Counted from the first letter of the stretch, positions 21,809-30,516 are shown. The stretch: DNA of 64,000 nt from Nitrospira sp. (GCA_016788885.1 JAEURX010000036.1:62001-126000), one strand, 5' to 3'. Translations and numbers: made by a program. Notes: generated by a model from the letters alone, not told the origin.

Positions 21809-23173
21809 CTACACTCCGATCAGTTGGCGCAACGCCGTGAACGGACGGCGGAACAACAGAAATGCCAGCGGGCCACGCTCACCATACACCTTCGCCGACC
21901 CTTGCCAGCCAATCCGAATGCGGGGATCGGCAGTCGCCAATTCGGCCGTCACCCGATAGGCCAACACATCCCCAGGCAACACCTCCGCATGGTAACTGGC
22001 CCGGCTCACGGTCGCCGCGAACGATTCGAGCGGAAGCGCATCGAAAAAGGCCACGGCATCGGCCCCTTCCTTCAATAGCAGTGCGTCACTGACGGGCAAA
22101 TCGATTCGCAGCTCTATGTGCCGCGGATCGGCAATTTCCATAATCCGCTCCCCGACGGCAACGGGTTTCCCGATCCAGTCGGCCTTGTCGGTATACAGGA
22201 GCAGTCCGGCCTGCGGCGCGCGGACCTCAACCTGATCGAGCATCTCTCGCGCGTAGGCTAATTCCGTCTCTTTCAACGCCGCTTCTGCGGCTTTGAGGGG
22301 GGCCTCGGCTTTTCGTTGTGGATCGGCAAACCCGCCCTGAATCGCCTGGGCATGTTCGGCCTCCGCCACGGCCAATTGTTTTTCCGCGACCTGGAACTGA
22401 TTCCGAAGATTCGTGTCCTCATAGCGGAACAGTGGCCGAGCTTGCGCGACCACCGTATTCGGTGGCACCAGGACCTCGGCGATCACACCATCCATCGGCG
22501 CGCTCACAATCGTGGGCTCATTTGCCATCACCTTCACCGGCGCGACCGTGGAGACCCGGACCGGCACACAGAGTGCGGCCACAATCGCCGCGCCGATCAA
22601 CCAGGCCGACGGTGTCTTGATCTTCGCCGGCCAGATCCGGCTTCGCTGCGCGACCGCTTTCCACGCATAGGCGAAACTTCCGGCGAGCCGATGCAGGATC
22701 GCCACGTCGTTTTCTTCCCACGAACTCTCACGCTCGAACCACCAGATACCCAGCACCGTATCGTCCGGATGCTGCAGGGGGCACCACAAGACATGGCCAC
22801 GCACATATTCACGCCATCCTTCGCGGCAGGTTTCGGGGCAGGTCTCCTCTGTGAGAATTTTTGGTTCATTGCCAGGCTGCTCTTGCCTCAACGCGTGCGT
22901 CATCTGCTCCAGCCAGCGGATGACCGGTGCCTCGCGTTCAACGATGGCCACGCTGGACGCACAGACCACTCGATAGGCGTCGGAGTCTCCGCCGGCAGGA
23001 CTCAGGAGATAGGCCTGATCGTAGGGCACCAGCCGACGGGTCTCATTGACGGAGAGAAACTGCAGTTCCGGGATGGTCTTCGCCACGCGGATCTGCCCCT
23101 CCAGGTGGGTGAGGGTCGCCAGATGGACCAGCGTCGCGAGTTCCTGAGCGCTTGGAGCCGTGGAGGTCGCCAT
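21809..23173 (-). CDS. GAF-domain HlyD-family periplasmic adaptor
   Basis: A 454-residue protein with an unusual order: a GAF-like sensory domain in the cytoplasmic N-terminal part (about 1-180), one membrane helix (about 193-210), and a HlyD-type adaptor. The adaptor has a barrel-sandwich hairpin (SAPMDGVIAEVLVPPNTVV), a helical hairpin rich in Ala/Glu and a beta-barrel. HlyD adaptors bridge an inner-membrane transporter to a TolC-type channel. The GAF domain suggests that assembly or activity responds to a cytoplasmic ligand. It is the third gene of the export operon, 4 bases after the smaller adaptor's stop and 3 bases before the M50-HlyD gene. Confidence 0.88.
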   Translation of the reverse strand: MATSTAPSAQELATLVHLATLTHLEGQIRVAKTIPELQFLSVNETRRLVPYDQAYLLSPAGGDSDAYRVVCASSVAIVEREAPVIRWLEQMTHALRQEQPGNEPKILTEETCPETCREGWREYVRGHVLWCPLQHPDDTVLGIWWFERESSWEENDVAILHRLAGSFAYAWKAVAQRSRIWPAKIKTPSAWLIGAAIVAALCVPVRVSTVAPVKVMANEPTIVSAPMDGVIAEVLVPPNTVVAQARPLFRYEDTNLRNQFQVAEKQLAVAEAEHAQAIQGGFADPQRKAEAPLKAAEAALKETELAYAREMLDQVEVRAPQAGLLLYTDKADWIGKPVAVGERIMEIADPRHIELRIDLPVSDALLLKEGADAVAFFDALPLESFAATVSRASYHAEVLPGDVLAYRVTAELATADPRIRIGWQGSAKVYGERGPLAFLLFRRPFTALRQLIGV

Positions 23174-23177
23174 GGTC

Positions 23178-23963
23178 TTACGGTTGTCCCGATGCGAACT
23201 GGGCCGTGCCGCTCATTCCTGCGAGCACATCAGCCGGAAGCGATCCGAAGCTGCCGACCACTTTGACCGTCTGGCTTGCAGGATCGACATTCGCCCCGAT
23301 TTCTTTCACCTTGGCCGGATATTCCCGGTGTGTTTCGTCGACCGTGAACGTGAACGCCGATTTCCGCTTCAGCCACGACAAGGTAGATGAAGGCAACACC
23401 AGTTCGATCTCAAGGCTCGAGTCATCGAGGACACTGAGCAGCTTGTCATTGGGAAAGACATTTTCATGTTCGTTGACCATCACCGCCACGACACGGCCGG
23501 AGAATGGCGCCGCGATATGACAACTGCGCACATTGATCTCTGCCAGGCGGATGGCCGCAACGGCTTTTTTTGCCTCGGCTTCAGAGATTTCGAGTTCCAA
23601 CGTACTGACGGCGTTGAGCTTGGTGAGCTCTTTGTTGTTCCGAACAGTTTTGTCTTTGGCTTCGTGCTCGGCCATGGCACCCGCCAGTTCCGCGCGGTAC
23701 TTGTCGCAGTCGATTTCGACCAGGGTCGCCCCCTTGTCGAACCGTTGCCCCTCCCGCACCGGCACCTGACTGACCCGGCCCTGAATCTGCGAGTAGAGCA
23801 CCGCCTGCGTACTGGCTTTGACGATGCCGCGCAACGCCCCGTTCACACCCCGCAACACCATCGCCGATCGCTCATCTTTCGGCCAACTCACCTGGGGGGC
23901 GAAGAGCTCCATCCAGAAGACCATCAGCCCGACACTTGCATTAATTGGCCATCGGTATCGCAT
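23178..23963 (-). CDS. HlyD/RND-type periplasmic adaptor subunit
   Basis: A 261-residue adaptor with an N-terminal hydrophobic segment (about 8-24) acting as signal or anchor. A lipoyl-like half (YSQIQGRVSQVPVREGQRFD), a coiled-coil hairpin (about 90-140), the second lipoyl half (IAAPFSGRVVAVMVNEHENV) and a beta-barrel follow. It is short for an RND-type adaptor and lacks most of the membrane-proximal domain. Its start overlaps the TolC-like gene's end by 23 bases, showing close coupling. It probably joins the outer-membrane channel to the GAF-HlyD and M50-HlyD proteins, so three adaptor-like proteins would serve one export route. Confidence 0.87.
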   Translation of the reverse strand: MRYRWPINASVGLMVFWMELFAPQVSWPKDERSAMVLRGVNGALRGIVKASTQAVLYSQIQGRVSQVPVREGQRFDKGATLVEIDCDKYRAELAGAMAEHEAKDKTVRNNKELTKLNAVSTLELEISEAEAKKAVAAIRLAEINVRSCHIAAPFSGRVVAVMVNEHENVFPNDKLLSVLDDSSLEIELVLPSSTLSWLKRKSAFTFTVDETHREYPAKVKEIGANVDPASQTVKVVGSFGSLPADVLAGMSGTAQFASGQP

Positions 23964-25476
23964 GGAGTTCCGGTCTCCTTCCTGTCTCGGACACCGCGCG
24001 CGTGGCAGGCGCCCACTGTTTCCGCAATGCGTCGGCGAGTTCCGTCACCGTCTGACCGTCAAGGCCGGTCGGCGCGGCATCCTCCCCCATCGACGCCATC
24101 AAGGTGGCGTAGGCCGATTCGACTCCCGACTGCGCGCTGTCCATCCGCACCTCAGCCAACACATCATTCACCCGTTCACGAATGAGGGTCAGGTCGGTGG
24201 TGCTCTTCGTGAGCCACAAATTCTTGGTATGGTCGGTGATCGCCAATTGCGTTTCGTGGTAACTCTTCGCCGTGAAGTATTCTTGACTCGCGTGGGCGAA
24301 CTGCAACGCACCGACATGGACCTCCGTCAGAATCGTCAGGGTCAACGCCGTGCTTTGGGCATCCAGCACCTGACGATGCGCCTCCACCGCCTTCAATTTG
24401 GCCGGCATGCGAAAGGCCGAGACTAAGTTCCAACTGACCTGTGATGCGTATCCGAGCCAATTTTGATAAAGGAAGAAGCTGTTGCTGCTGTAATACCCGC
24501 CGAGGCTCAGCTTCAAATTGGGAAACAGTTCCAGAAACACCGCTCGCGCTTCCTTGGCATTGATTCGCTTTTGATAGTCGATGGACCGCAGTTCGGCGCG
24601 ATAGAGCAGCGCCTGCTCTTCCATTCGCTCGGTGTTGAGATTCACCACCGGCAGCGTGCTCGTCCGCTGCGGCACTTCCAGTTCATATTCAGTCCCCGGC
24701 GGCAAGCCCATCATGGAAGCGAGCTGAACTCGTGCCGTACTGAGCTCGCGATAGAGGCGTTGAACCTCGCGCTGAATATTGAGCAAGTCGCGACGATAGT
24801 TCAGCGGCGTCAAGGGCGTCTGGAGCTTCTTGTCGACGATCTGCTGCGCCCGCTCCAACGCCGTGTTGACCGATTCATCGAGAAACTTCACCCGAGCGAG
24901 TACCCGTTCCGCACTGATGGCTCGCCAGTAGGCGCTGCGGACATCCTGGACGAGTCGAACAGCAATACGTCGCCGTTCCTCCTCGGCAATCATCACGTTG
25001 TCCGCCGCCTGTTGGGCACGAACGAATGACAGGCCGAAGTCCAGCACATCCCAACTGAGCGCGAGATTCCCCGACACCACGTTTTTGTCGGATGAGGTAA
25101 AGGGTTCGAGGACAGGGCGACCGTCAAGCAACGATTGTGCACCGCCGCCGCTATACGAGTTGCGGCCATCGAACCCCGCATTGGCGGACAACTGAGGCAG
25201 CAACGTGTAGTGAGCCACGTTCAATTGCTGATGCGCCAACTGCGCCTGCATGGCTTTGACCTTGGCATCCAGGTTGTATTTCAGCGCCCGGGCAATCGCT
25301 TCATAGAGGTCGATCGGCCCGGACAGGGGTTCCTGGAGAGCGGACACGGTTTCAAGGTCCTTGGCGACACGAGTTTGCACATCGTCCTGGGTCAGGACAT
25401 AGGGTTTGACCATGCATCCTGAGATGAACAGAACCGTCCCCAACAGACCAGCTATGCGAAAGATTCCTCGTGTCAT
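23941..25476 (-). CDS. TolC-like outer-membrane efflux lipoprotein
   Basis: A 511-residue protein with a lipoprotein signal ending in FISGC, then the helix-rich repeat of TolC-type channels. Two related halves carry long Ala/Gln/Leu/Arg helices (QAQLAHQQLNVAHYTLLPQL; and later FLELFPNLKLSLGGYYSS). TolC-type trimers form the outer-membrane exit duct of type I secretion and efflux systems. The ATG at 25476 gives a signal of normal length; an upstream in-frame ATG at 25518 lacks a ribosome site and would put about 35 residues before the lipobox. As the first gene of the operon it precedes three adaptor-type genes and the giant surface-protein gene. Confidence 0.88.
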   Translation of the reverse strand: MTRGIFRIAGLLGTVLFISGCMVKPYVLTQDDVQTRVAKDLETVSALQEPLSGPIDLYEAIARALKYNLDAKVKAMQAQLAHQQLNVAHYTLLPQLSANAGFDGRNSYSGGGAQSLLDGRPVLEPFTSSDKNVVSGNLALSWDVLDFGLSFVRAQQAADNVMIAEEERRRIAVRLVQDVRSAYWRAISAERVLARVKFLDESVNTALERAQQIVDKKLQTPLTPLNYRRDLLNIQREVQRLYRELSTARVQLASMMGLPPGTEYELEVPQRTSTLPVVNLNTERMEEQALLYRAELRSIDYQKRINAKEARAVFLELFPNLKLSLGGYYSSNSFFLYQNWLGYASQVSWNLVSAFRMPAKLKAVEAHRQVLDAQSTALTLTILTEVHVGALQFAHASQEYFTAKSYHETQLAITDHTKNLWLTKSTTDLTLIRERVNDVLAEVRMDSAQSGVESAYATLMASMGEDAAPTGLDGQTVTELADALRKQWAPATRAVSETGRRPELHAIPMAN

Positions 25477-26158
25477 CGCTTCAGGACTCGGCACACCTTC
25501 CGTGCAGATGCTCTCCATGGGGAGACACGTCTGAGCCTCAGTTCACCTTTTCTGTAGAAATATCGGCTGAATAGATCGAGAACTTGACGCAACAGGGGGG
25601 ATCGGACTCTCGCCGGGAAGAAGGGACGACGCGACTGGCAGGCCGAACGGGTCAGCCCTGGGTAGGCGGCAACGCCTACCCAAACCTATGAGAGCAGCTT
25701 ACGTTGCCGAAACGGGCCATTGGCACAGACAGCCCGAGCCCGCGACTCCTGCGGTTCACCACCGCCACATAATTCTTCAATGTATCGCGTGGTTGCCATG
25801 CAGAGAGCCGCACTTCATGTCCGAATTCGATCCCGGCTCGAGCAGCCCTTCTTCCATCCATGGCTATTCCCGTTCTGGCGTCCGATCTTGCGGCATTGGA
25901 TGGGTAACTACTTCGGAGAAGCATGAAACTGAGAACGGCATCATGTAATTGAGTGTTCAGCACTTGGAGGGTGATGCCGGCAGATCGCACAGCGCAGGCA
26001 AGCCACTCACGAGGCAATAGGTGGCCGGACATGACAAAGCCAGCGGTCGACACCGCCGCCAAATAATGCCGTTCGTCCTTCAAAGAATCTCGCAGCTTAC
26101 GCCACAAGGGAAGCGCACGATGGGTCTATGGGAGAGTCGCGAGCCTTTCTTTCGAAAT
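25477..26158. other. gap upstream of the export operon, no supported gene
   Basis: About 680 bases that should hold the promoter of the TolC-led operon. Frames on both strands are open in places (a 143-codon minus-strand frame at 25676-26107 is the longest), but none has a convincing ribosome site, composition or family signature. I see no tRNA or clear hairpin. It could contain gene remnants. Confidence 0.4.
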
Positions 26159-26914
26159 TTAACGAACAGCCAGATGGCTCATATCAATTTTGACGCTGAT
26201 CGCCCCACCAAGCTCACCTTCTCTGCCGCCCTCTTTGGAATATCCTGAAATATCCCGTTCGCCTTTTGGTTCCCCATGGCAACTCAAACAGGCCTTTTCG
26301 TAATAAAGCGGGAGCATAACTCGCACGCTGTTTCCTCCGTCTATCGTGCTGACGACTGCTTCCTTCTCTCGTTGGACCGATGCCTGGCTCAGTTCCTTCA
26401 TATGTTCCGCCTCAAAACTGTCGGGTTTATTGCTCGTATTGCGGAGCAGGTGTTCAGGAGCCGTCTGCTTCAAATAGACACCGGACCATTTCTGAAATCG
26501 TGAAGCGGCTTCCGTGCTGAACGTGGCAGGAATAAGCCCCTTATACTTCAACCCCTTCATATTGAGCACAGGCTGATAACTCTCCACGGTCTTTTTACTC
26601 TCCATCAACAACCGTTCCAACAATCGTTTCGCCGAGGCCGGCACATTCGCGTTGGCGAGATCGTCCAGGTTATGTCCCGTACGCTCCTTAAAAATGGCTG
26701 TGGTCTGGGCGGCAAACAGATCCTGCGTAAAGGCCGTCTGCGCGCTTGAGGGGTCGTTGATGAGGGTCTGATTGCGTCCGATCGCAACTCGACCGGAATC
26801 AAGCAGAATGGCCAACAGTCGCGCGGTTTCCGACAAATCAGAATCGGTGTTGTCCGCAGCCACACTCTGTGGCACGCACCACAAAACAACAAAACACAAT
26901 ACGTATATGCGCAT
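26159..26914 (-). CDS. periplasmic c-type heme protein, Tll0287-like (DUF3365)
   Basis: A 251-residue exported protein with a signal peptide (about 1-20, cut after SVAA) and a Tll0287-like/DUF3365 domain. The single heme-binding motif CLSCH lies near the C-terminus, followed by G..GERDISGYSKEGGREGE..GAISV, which is characteristic of this family. In other proteins the domain sits in front of sensor kinases; here it is free-standing. ATG 26914 is selected because AAAGG precedes it and it gives a correct signal peptide. The role is probably redox or small-ligand sensing, or minor electron transfer, in the periplasm. No partner kinase is adjacent. Confidence 0.85.
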   Translation of the reverse strand: MRIYVLCFVVLWCVPQSVAADNTDSDLSETARLLAILLDSGRVAIGRNQTLINDPSSAQTAFTQDLFAAQTTAIFKERTGHNLDDLANANVPASAKRLLERLLMESKKTVESYQPVLNMKGLKYKGLIPATFSTEAASRFQKWSGVYLKQTAPEHLLRNTSNKPDSFEAEHMKELSQASVQREKEAVVSTIDGGNSVRVMLPLYYEKACLSCHGEPKGERDISGYSKEGGREGELGGAISVKIDMSHLAVR

Positions 26915-27546
26915 AGTGCCTTTCTTACGCCGTATAAGGCCCATTCGGGTAACCAGCCGGATCATAGAATCACCATTTCTTAACTCGGCAACAGGCAAAA
27001 GAGCGATACACATCCATCGCATGGCGTGCAGAATCACCCTCAGCCATCATGCGACGTCAGTCACTTCTTCATCAGTCGCCCCCGCAGCAAGGCGTGGACT
27101 GAATCAGTTGCTGTTCGCCTTCGCAGAATATTGTGCAAAGAAAAACGGATTGGTACTCGCGGACATGATATTGATATTGCACAGCCAGAACAATAGTGGA
27201 GCCGCACGGAATTTTTCGCTGATGGGAGACCTGTCTTCGCTCAGCTTGGGCAAATTACTCGACTGGTACTTGCCAGATACCTACTTGCAGCGTCCTCCGA
27301 TAGGGCGAGCCTTAACGAGCGGAGCATCTGCCGAATATGGGGATGGACCGTTGAGCGGTGAGTCCGCACAATGAATGCTGCTGTACAGAAGGCGGCGCCT
27401 CGCGAGAACACGAGAGCGGTGATCGGCCGCACGTCGTATCCTTGGAGAGCACATGTGCGGCACGACCACGAATGTGAAACGTTCCGAGCGGGAGCGAACA
27501 ATCCGTGCATGCTTCCGCTTAGCCGTGTGTCACGCCCAGAGTTACC
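26915..27546. other. gap with no supported gene
   Basis: About 630 bases between the heme-protein start and the small Cys-rich gene's stop. Open frames on both strands conflict with each other, and none shows a ribosome site with recognisable sequence. It includes a 23-base overlap of AT-rich sequence near 27130-27180. The heme protein's promoter must lie at its left end. Confidence 0.4.
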
Positions 27547-27729
27547 TCACCCGCAACAACCGCTCTCAAACTGCCGACGTTGATAGGCGAAGACCAGACA
27601 ACGAATACAAATTTCCCGCGTCGTCTTCGCCTGCTCGTCGCACAACGGTGTCCGCCGCATCACGAATTGCCCGCAGTCCGCACAACAACCGGCTGTCGCA
27701 GCCTCAATGTCAGAACAGACAGTGCTCAT
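27547..27729 (-). CDS. small Cys-rich protein (60 residues), zinc-ribbon-like
   Basis: A 60-residue protein with two CxxC pairs (CADC at 16-19 and CIRC at 41-44) plus Cys5, Cys15, Cys30 and a terminal CC, suggesting a small metal-binding fold. A strong AGGAGG lies 10 bases ahead of the ATG, which supports expression despite the size. It overlaps the end of the preceding 81-residue gene by 20 bases and follows the LexA-like gene in the same direction, so all three are probably one autoregulated operon. No function can be assigned. Confidence 0.6.
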   Translation of the reverse strand: MSTVCSDIEAATAGCCADCGQFVMRRTPLCDEQAKTTREICIRCLVFAYQRRQFESGCCG

Positions 27730-27955
27730 GGCGTTCAATCCTCCTGTTTTCCCGAACGGGATGCGCCGCGGGAACAACCGGCTTGATGCCTCCCCAGATG
27801 GCTCGCAGCCTGGAGCCACCACTCCACCCCAGGCCCGTCATCCCTTTGGTGAGTTTCAACTCCCGCTGCAATGCACCGATACGGCCGTTCAAGCGGACAA
27901 TCATGCGCTCGAGTTCGTCAACCCGTTCCACCATCATCTGTTGCTGGTTGCTCAT
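27710..27955 (-). CDS. small coiled-coil protein
   Basis: An 81-residue protein beginning with a Gln/Glu/Arg heptad helix (VERVDELERMIVRLNGRIGA, about 8-27) and ending in a Gly/Pro/His/Arg tail. AAGGAGG lies just upstream: 4 bases before ATG 27958 and 7 before ATG 27955, so the second Met is preferred. It begins about 15 bases after the LexA-like gene stops, indicating an operon. It may assist the repressor or bind nucleic acid through the basic tail; this is speculation. Confidence 0.6.
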   Translation of the reverse strand: MSNQQQMMVERVDELERMIVRLNGRIGALQRELKLTKGMTGLGWSGGSRLRAIWGGIKPVVPAAHPVRENRRIERHEHCLF

Positions 27956-27972
27956 CATCCTGCCTCCTTGAA

Positions 27973-28524
27973 TTACGCGTTGTCGCAGTGGCGAATCACA
28001 CCGACGAGGATGCCTTCAATGGAAAATTCGTCTGCTGAGGTAATGACCAAAGGACGCATCGCGGCATTGGCGGGATGAAGTTCAATGGTGTCACCGCGCT
28101 TGAAATAAGTCTTGATCGTCGCCTCACGGTTGACCAATGCCACCACCGTCTGCCCGTTCCGCGCAGCGGCTTGCTTTCGGACGACCACCACATCACCGGG
28201 AAGAATGCCGTCCTCGATCATCGACTCCCCTTTGACACGCAAGGCGAACGTCTCACCGGGCCGTATCATGCTGGGGGGAACATCGACCCACTCCGACTGA
28301 GCGATCGGCTCAATGGGGAACCCCGCCGCTACCACCCCCGCCATGGGAACTTCCGTCCGTATCGCTAACTGCGTCAGCGCCACTTGAACCGCACCACTAA
28401 TCCGGCGCATGCCGGACTCATAGCGGGCCACCGACACTCGGGTCGTGCGTAAGGCTTGGGCCAACTCTTCCTGAGTTAGCCCAAGCCGTTCCCGACATTG
28501 CTTGAATTCGCTCGCCGTCATCAT
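27973..28524 (-). CDS. LexA-like repressor: XRE helix-turn-helix plus S24 self-cleavage domain
   Basis: A 183-residue regulator with an N-terminal XRE/HTH_3 domain (about 7-55, LGLTQEELAQALRTTRVSV) in place of the winged helix of LexA. A LexA/UmuD-type S24 domain follows with an Ala67-Gly68 cleavage site, nucleophile Ser101 in VKGESMIEDG and Lys138 in ATIKTY. It should repress genes until RecA-stimulated self-cleavage. The coding start at 28524 abuts a perfect 17-base palindrome, and no ribosome site precedes it, so a leaderless or very short leader transcript is likely. The next two genes are small. The TTG at 28560 is a possible alternative start. Confidence 0.9.
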   Translation of the reverse strand: MMTASEFKQCRERLGLTQEELAQALRTTRVSVARYESGMRRISGAVQVALTQLAIRTEVPMAGVVAAGFPIEPIAQSEWVDVPPSMIRPGETFALRVKGESMIEDGILPGDVVVVRKQAAARNGQTVVALVNREATIKTYFKRGDTIELHPANAAMRPLVITSADEFSIEGILVGVIRHCDNA

Positions 28525-28540
28525 GTAACCAATGGTTACA
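28524..28540. promoter_or_regulatory. perfect 17-base palindrome, probable repressor operator
   Basis: TGTAACCA and its exact reverse complement TGGTTACA flank one central base. It lies immediately upstream of the LexA-like gene's ATG and ends on the A of that codon. TTGACA on the minus strand at 28560-28555 and TTTAAT at 28550-28545 could be promoter elements. A repressor bound here would block its own transcription. Confidence 0.75.
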
Positions 28541-29035
28541 CAAATTAAATCTTCTGTCAATGGCCTATCCGCTCTTCGTTCTTGACTATTCCCTCACCGC
28601 TTTCCAGAGCGGATTTTGCGGCGGGATTCGTCATTATTTTCACGAAAGCGAGTTTCTTCTGTGCATAAGTCAAGAGCCATTTGGGGAAGGACAGCAAATA
28701 AACATGAATTCACAGGTGACTGTCGGAAATCATGACGCGTTGTACAAATATGAATGCTAATACATACACTTCAAATGACGACCACAATATATTGTGGTCT
28801 CAGGAAGGTCTCGCTCTATGCCCAACAAATAGGCAAGTTGGTGCGTGGCGTGGACTACAGGCACTATTCGCGTTCGCTGGAAAGACTATCAACAGAGATA
28901 TCCACAGATTTTGGGGAGAGGATTTTTTCGCAGAAACTCGGTTTTCTTGATTGAAACCTCTCCCCCATTCCAATAGAATCGCGCCGCGAATTCTTCTGAC
29001 CGGGACACCGATTGTATTCGTTCTGGAGCGCGATC
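28541..29035. other. AT-rich divergent control region between repressor and TraT-like genes
   Basis: About 500 bases, clearly more AT-rich than flanking genes. It contains a perfect 20-base palindrome (28780-28799) and several short direct A/T tracts. No open frame has a convincing ribosome site. It must hold the promoter of the TraT-like pair, and its composition hints at a transferred or regulatory segment. Confidence 0.5.
28780..28799. promoter_or_regulatory. perfect 20-base palindrome
   Basis: GACCACAATA is followed directly by its reverse complement TATTGTGGTC. A 20-base uninterrupted palindrome is unlikely by chance in 64 kb. It could be an operator or a cruciform site. Confidence 0.6.
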
Positions 29036-29755
29036 ATGGGAAAAGGCTCCTTCGTCGGTCTTCTGGTCGGCCTACTCCTCGCAACCGGCTGCACAGCCAA
29101 TGTTCGGGATACGGACTTGCTGGCCAGTAACAGCGTTCTCCTCCCGCCTTCGGTGGCACGCTCGATCCTCCTGCAAGTCCGTAATGCATCAGACAACCAG
29201 GCTGTGTCCCTTGATGACCTCGGGAGTCGCCTCACCGCCAAAGGCTATCAGGTGGTGCAGGATCCACGGGGGGCCGCCTATGTGGTGCAGACAAACATCG
29301 TCTACTGCAACCAGACAAAAGTGGATGTCCCCGTCGAGGAGATGGTGGCCGGTGGGTATGGGTCTGGTTTTGGGAGTTCCCTCATGGCAGGCCTGCAAGG
29401 ACTAGCCGGGATGGCAAGTATGGCAGGCCCCCAAGGGGCTCTTGCCGGAGGCGCAGCCAGCATGGGGCTTAGTGCCGCCCACGGGATCGGCAGTGCCGTG
29501 GGAAACATGTTCGGCGGCCCGTCGCGGCCCGATGCCAACGAGAACATTACCTACGCCTGCATCGCGGATCTTCAAATCACCGACCTCGATCAAACAGGCG
29601 GGACGATGCCCATCTCACAGCCCGGCGCACCACTGCCCCGCGGGGTCTACCAGACCAGGCTGGCCGCCAGCGTGTATCAGAAAACACTGGATGAACAAGA
29701 AGCGACGCCGTTGGTGCAACAACGGCTCAGTGCCGCAGTGGCGGGGCATTTCTGA
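29036..29755 (+). CDS. TraT-like outer-membrane lipoprotein, copy 1
   Basis: A 239-residue lipoprotein: signal peptide, lipobox LLATGC, then SVLLPPSVARSILLQVRNAS and LTAKGYQVVQDP..A.YVVQTN, which match the N-terminal half of TraT/complement-resistance proteins. These are outer-membrane proteins that block surface exclusion or complement. A Gly/Met-rich hydrophobic insert (about 110-165) matches the pore-like segment of the family. The ATG at 29036 has GGAG 8 bases ahead and fits the lipobox position. It is followed 23 bases later by a paralogue. Outside conjugative plasmids, TraT-like proteins are of unknown role. Confidence 0.82.
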   Translation: MGKGSFVGLLVGLLLATGCTANVRDTDLLASNSVLLPPSVARSILLQVRNASDNQAVSLDDLGSRLTAKGYQVVQDPRGAAYVVQTNIVYCNQTKVDVPVEEMVAGGYGSGFGSSLMAGLQGLAGMASMAGPQGALAGGAASMGLSAAHGIGSAVGNMFGGPSRPDANENITYACIADLQITDLDQTGGTMPISQPGAPLPRGVYQTRLAASVYQKTLDEQEATPLVQQRLSAAVAGHF

Positions 29756-29778
29756 TTGAGCCGGGCAGGTGATTCGAC

Positions 29779-30516
29779 ATGAAGACGACCCGATCCATTG
29801 ACGCACCCCTCGTTCTCCTACTCGGTTGGCTCATGCTGACCGGGTGCAGCAATGTGGTGCGATCCGGCCTGGTCAACGATCGGTCGATCTTGCTGCCGCC
29901 GAGTGTGGCACGGACCATTTACGTCCAAATTCGAAATACGTCAGAAAACCAACTCGTGACACCCACGGCTATTCCCGTCAGGCTGACCACCAAGGGCTAT
30001 CAGATCGTACAAGACCCGTCATCGGCCGCCTACTGGCTGCAAACGCAAATTGTGTATTGTCACAAAGCGGGAGATGGAGTCAGGCCTGAAGCCGTGGCCA
30101 AGGCCGGTTTCGGTGCGGGAATCGGCAGTGGAGGCGCTCCGCTGGACGGGACAGGGGGCCTCGATCAGGATCTCACGGGAGCGTTGTTCGCGGGAATGCC
30201 CGGGAGCGACATGAATGCGCAGGCCCTACGCGCCATGGCAATGGGCAATGGAGGGTCGCCGGACCTCAACGCGCTCATGCGCATGGCAGCAAGAGCACAA
30301 GGCGGCTATCCGGGCATGGCTCCACCGCCGTCGAGCGAAGGTAGCCTCTATCTCTGTGTTGCGGACGTGTTGGTCACGGATCGCGGGAACGCCGAACAGC
30401 CGCGCACCTTCACCATGCGGTCCGTCGCCCATGTGCTCCAGAAAACCTTGAAGATTGAGGAAGCCACTCCAATCATGCGGGACAAGTTCGTCGCCAGCAT
30501 GACCGGTGCGTTTTAG
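29779..30516 (+). CDS. TraT-like outer-membrane lipoprotein, copy 2
   Basis: A 245-residue paralogue of the preceding protein. It shares the lipobox LMLTGC, ILLPPSVARTIYVQIRNTSE and the LTTKGYQIVQDPSSAAYWLQTQI stretch, and the end of the family domain (VLQKTLKIEEATPIMRDKF). The central Gly/Met-rich region differs in length and composition, so the pair diverged after duplication. It converges on the molybdate-transporter ATPase gene with 58 bases between. Operon with copy 1 is likely from spacing. A job in the outer membrane is predicted, but the ligand is unknown. Confidence 0.82.
   Translation: MKTTRSIDAPLVLLLGWLMLTGCSNVVRSGLVNDRSILLPPSVARTIYVQIRNTSENQLVTPTAIPVRLTTKGYQIVQDPSSAAYWLQTQIVYCHKAGDGVRPEAVAKAGFGAGIGSGGAPLDGTGGLDQDLTGALFAGMPGSDMNAQALRAMAMGNGGSPDLNALMRMAARAQGGYPGMAPPPSSEGSLYLCVADVLVTDRGNAEQPRTFTMRSVAHVLQKTLKIEEATPIMRDKFVASMTGAF

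Noticed and set aside
25676-26107. 143-codon minus-strand frame in the gap upstream of the export operon
   Set aside because: No good ribosome site, no recognisable motif, and other frames are equally open; coding is not supported.
26772-27374. Long plus-strand frame overlapping the heme-protein gene
   Set aside because: Its first half is the reverse of a well-supported heme gene; the remainder lacks a ribosome site or family signature.
27453-27971. Plus-strand frame beginning MCG, like an SOS-associated peptidase
   Set aside because: After MCG the sequence does not continue as in that family, and it runs antisense to two small genes with strong ribosome sites.
28660-28668. Perfect DnaA-box-like TGTGCATAA, and similar boxes at 28898-28906 and 41733-41741
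   Set aside because: Eight fixed bases on both strands are expected about twice in 64 kb by chance; there is no cluster and no dnaA or origin gene nearby.
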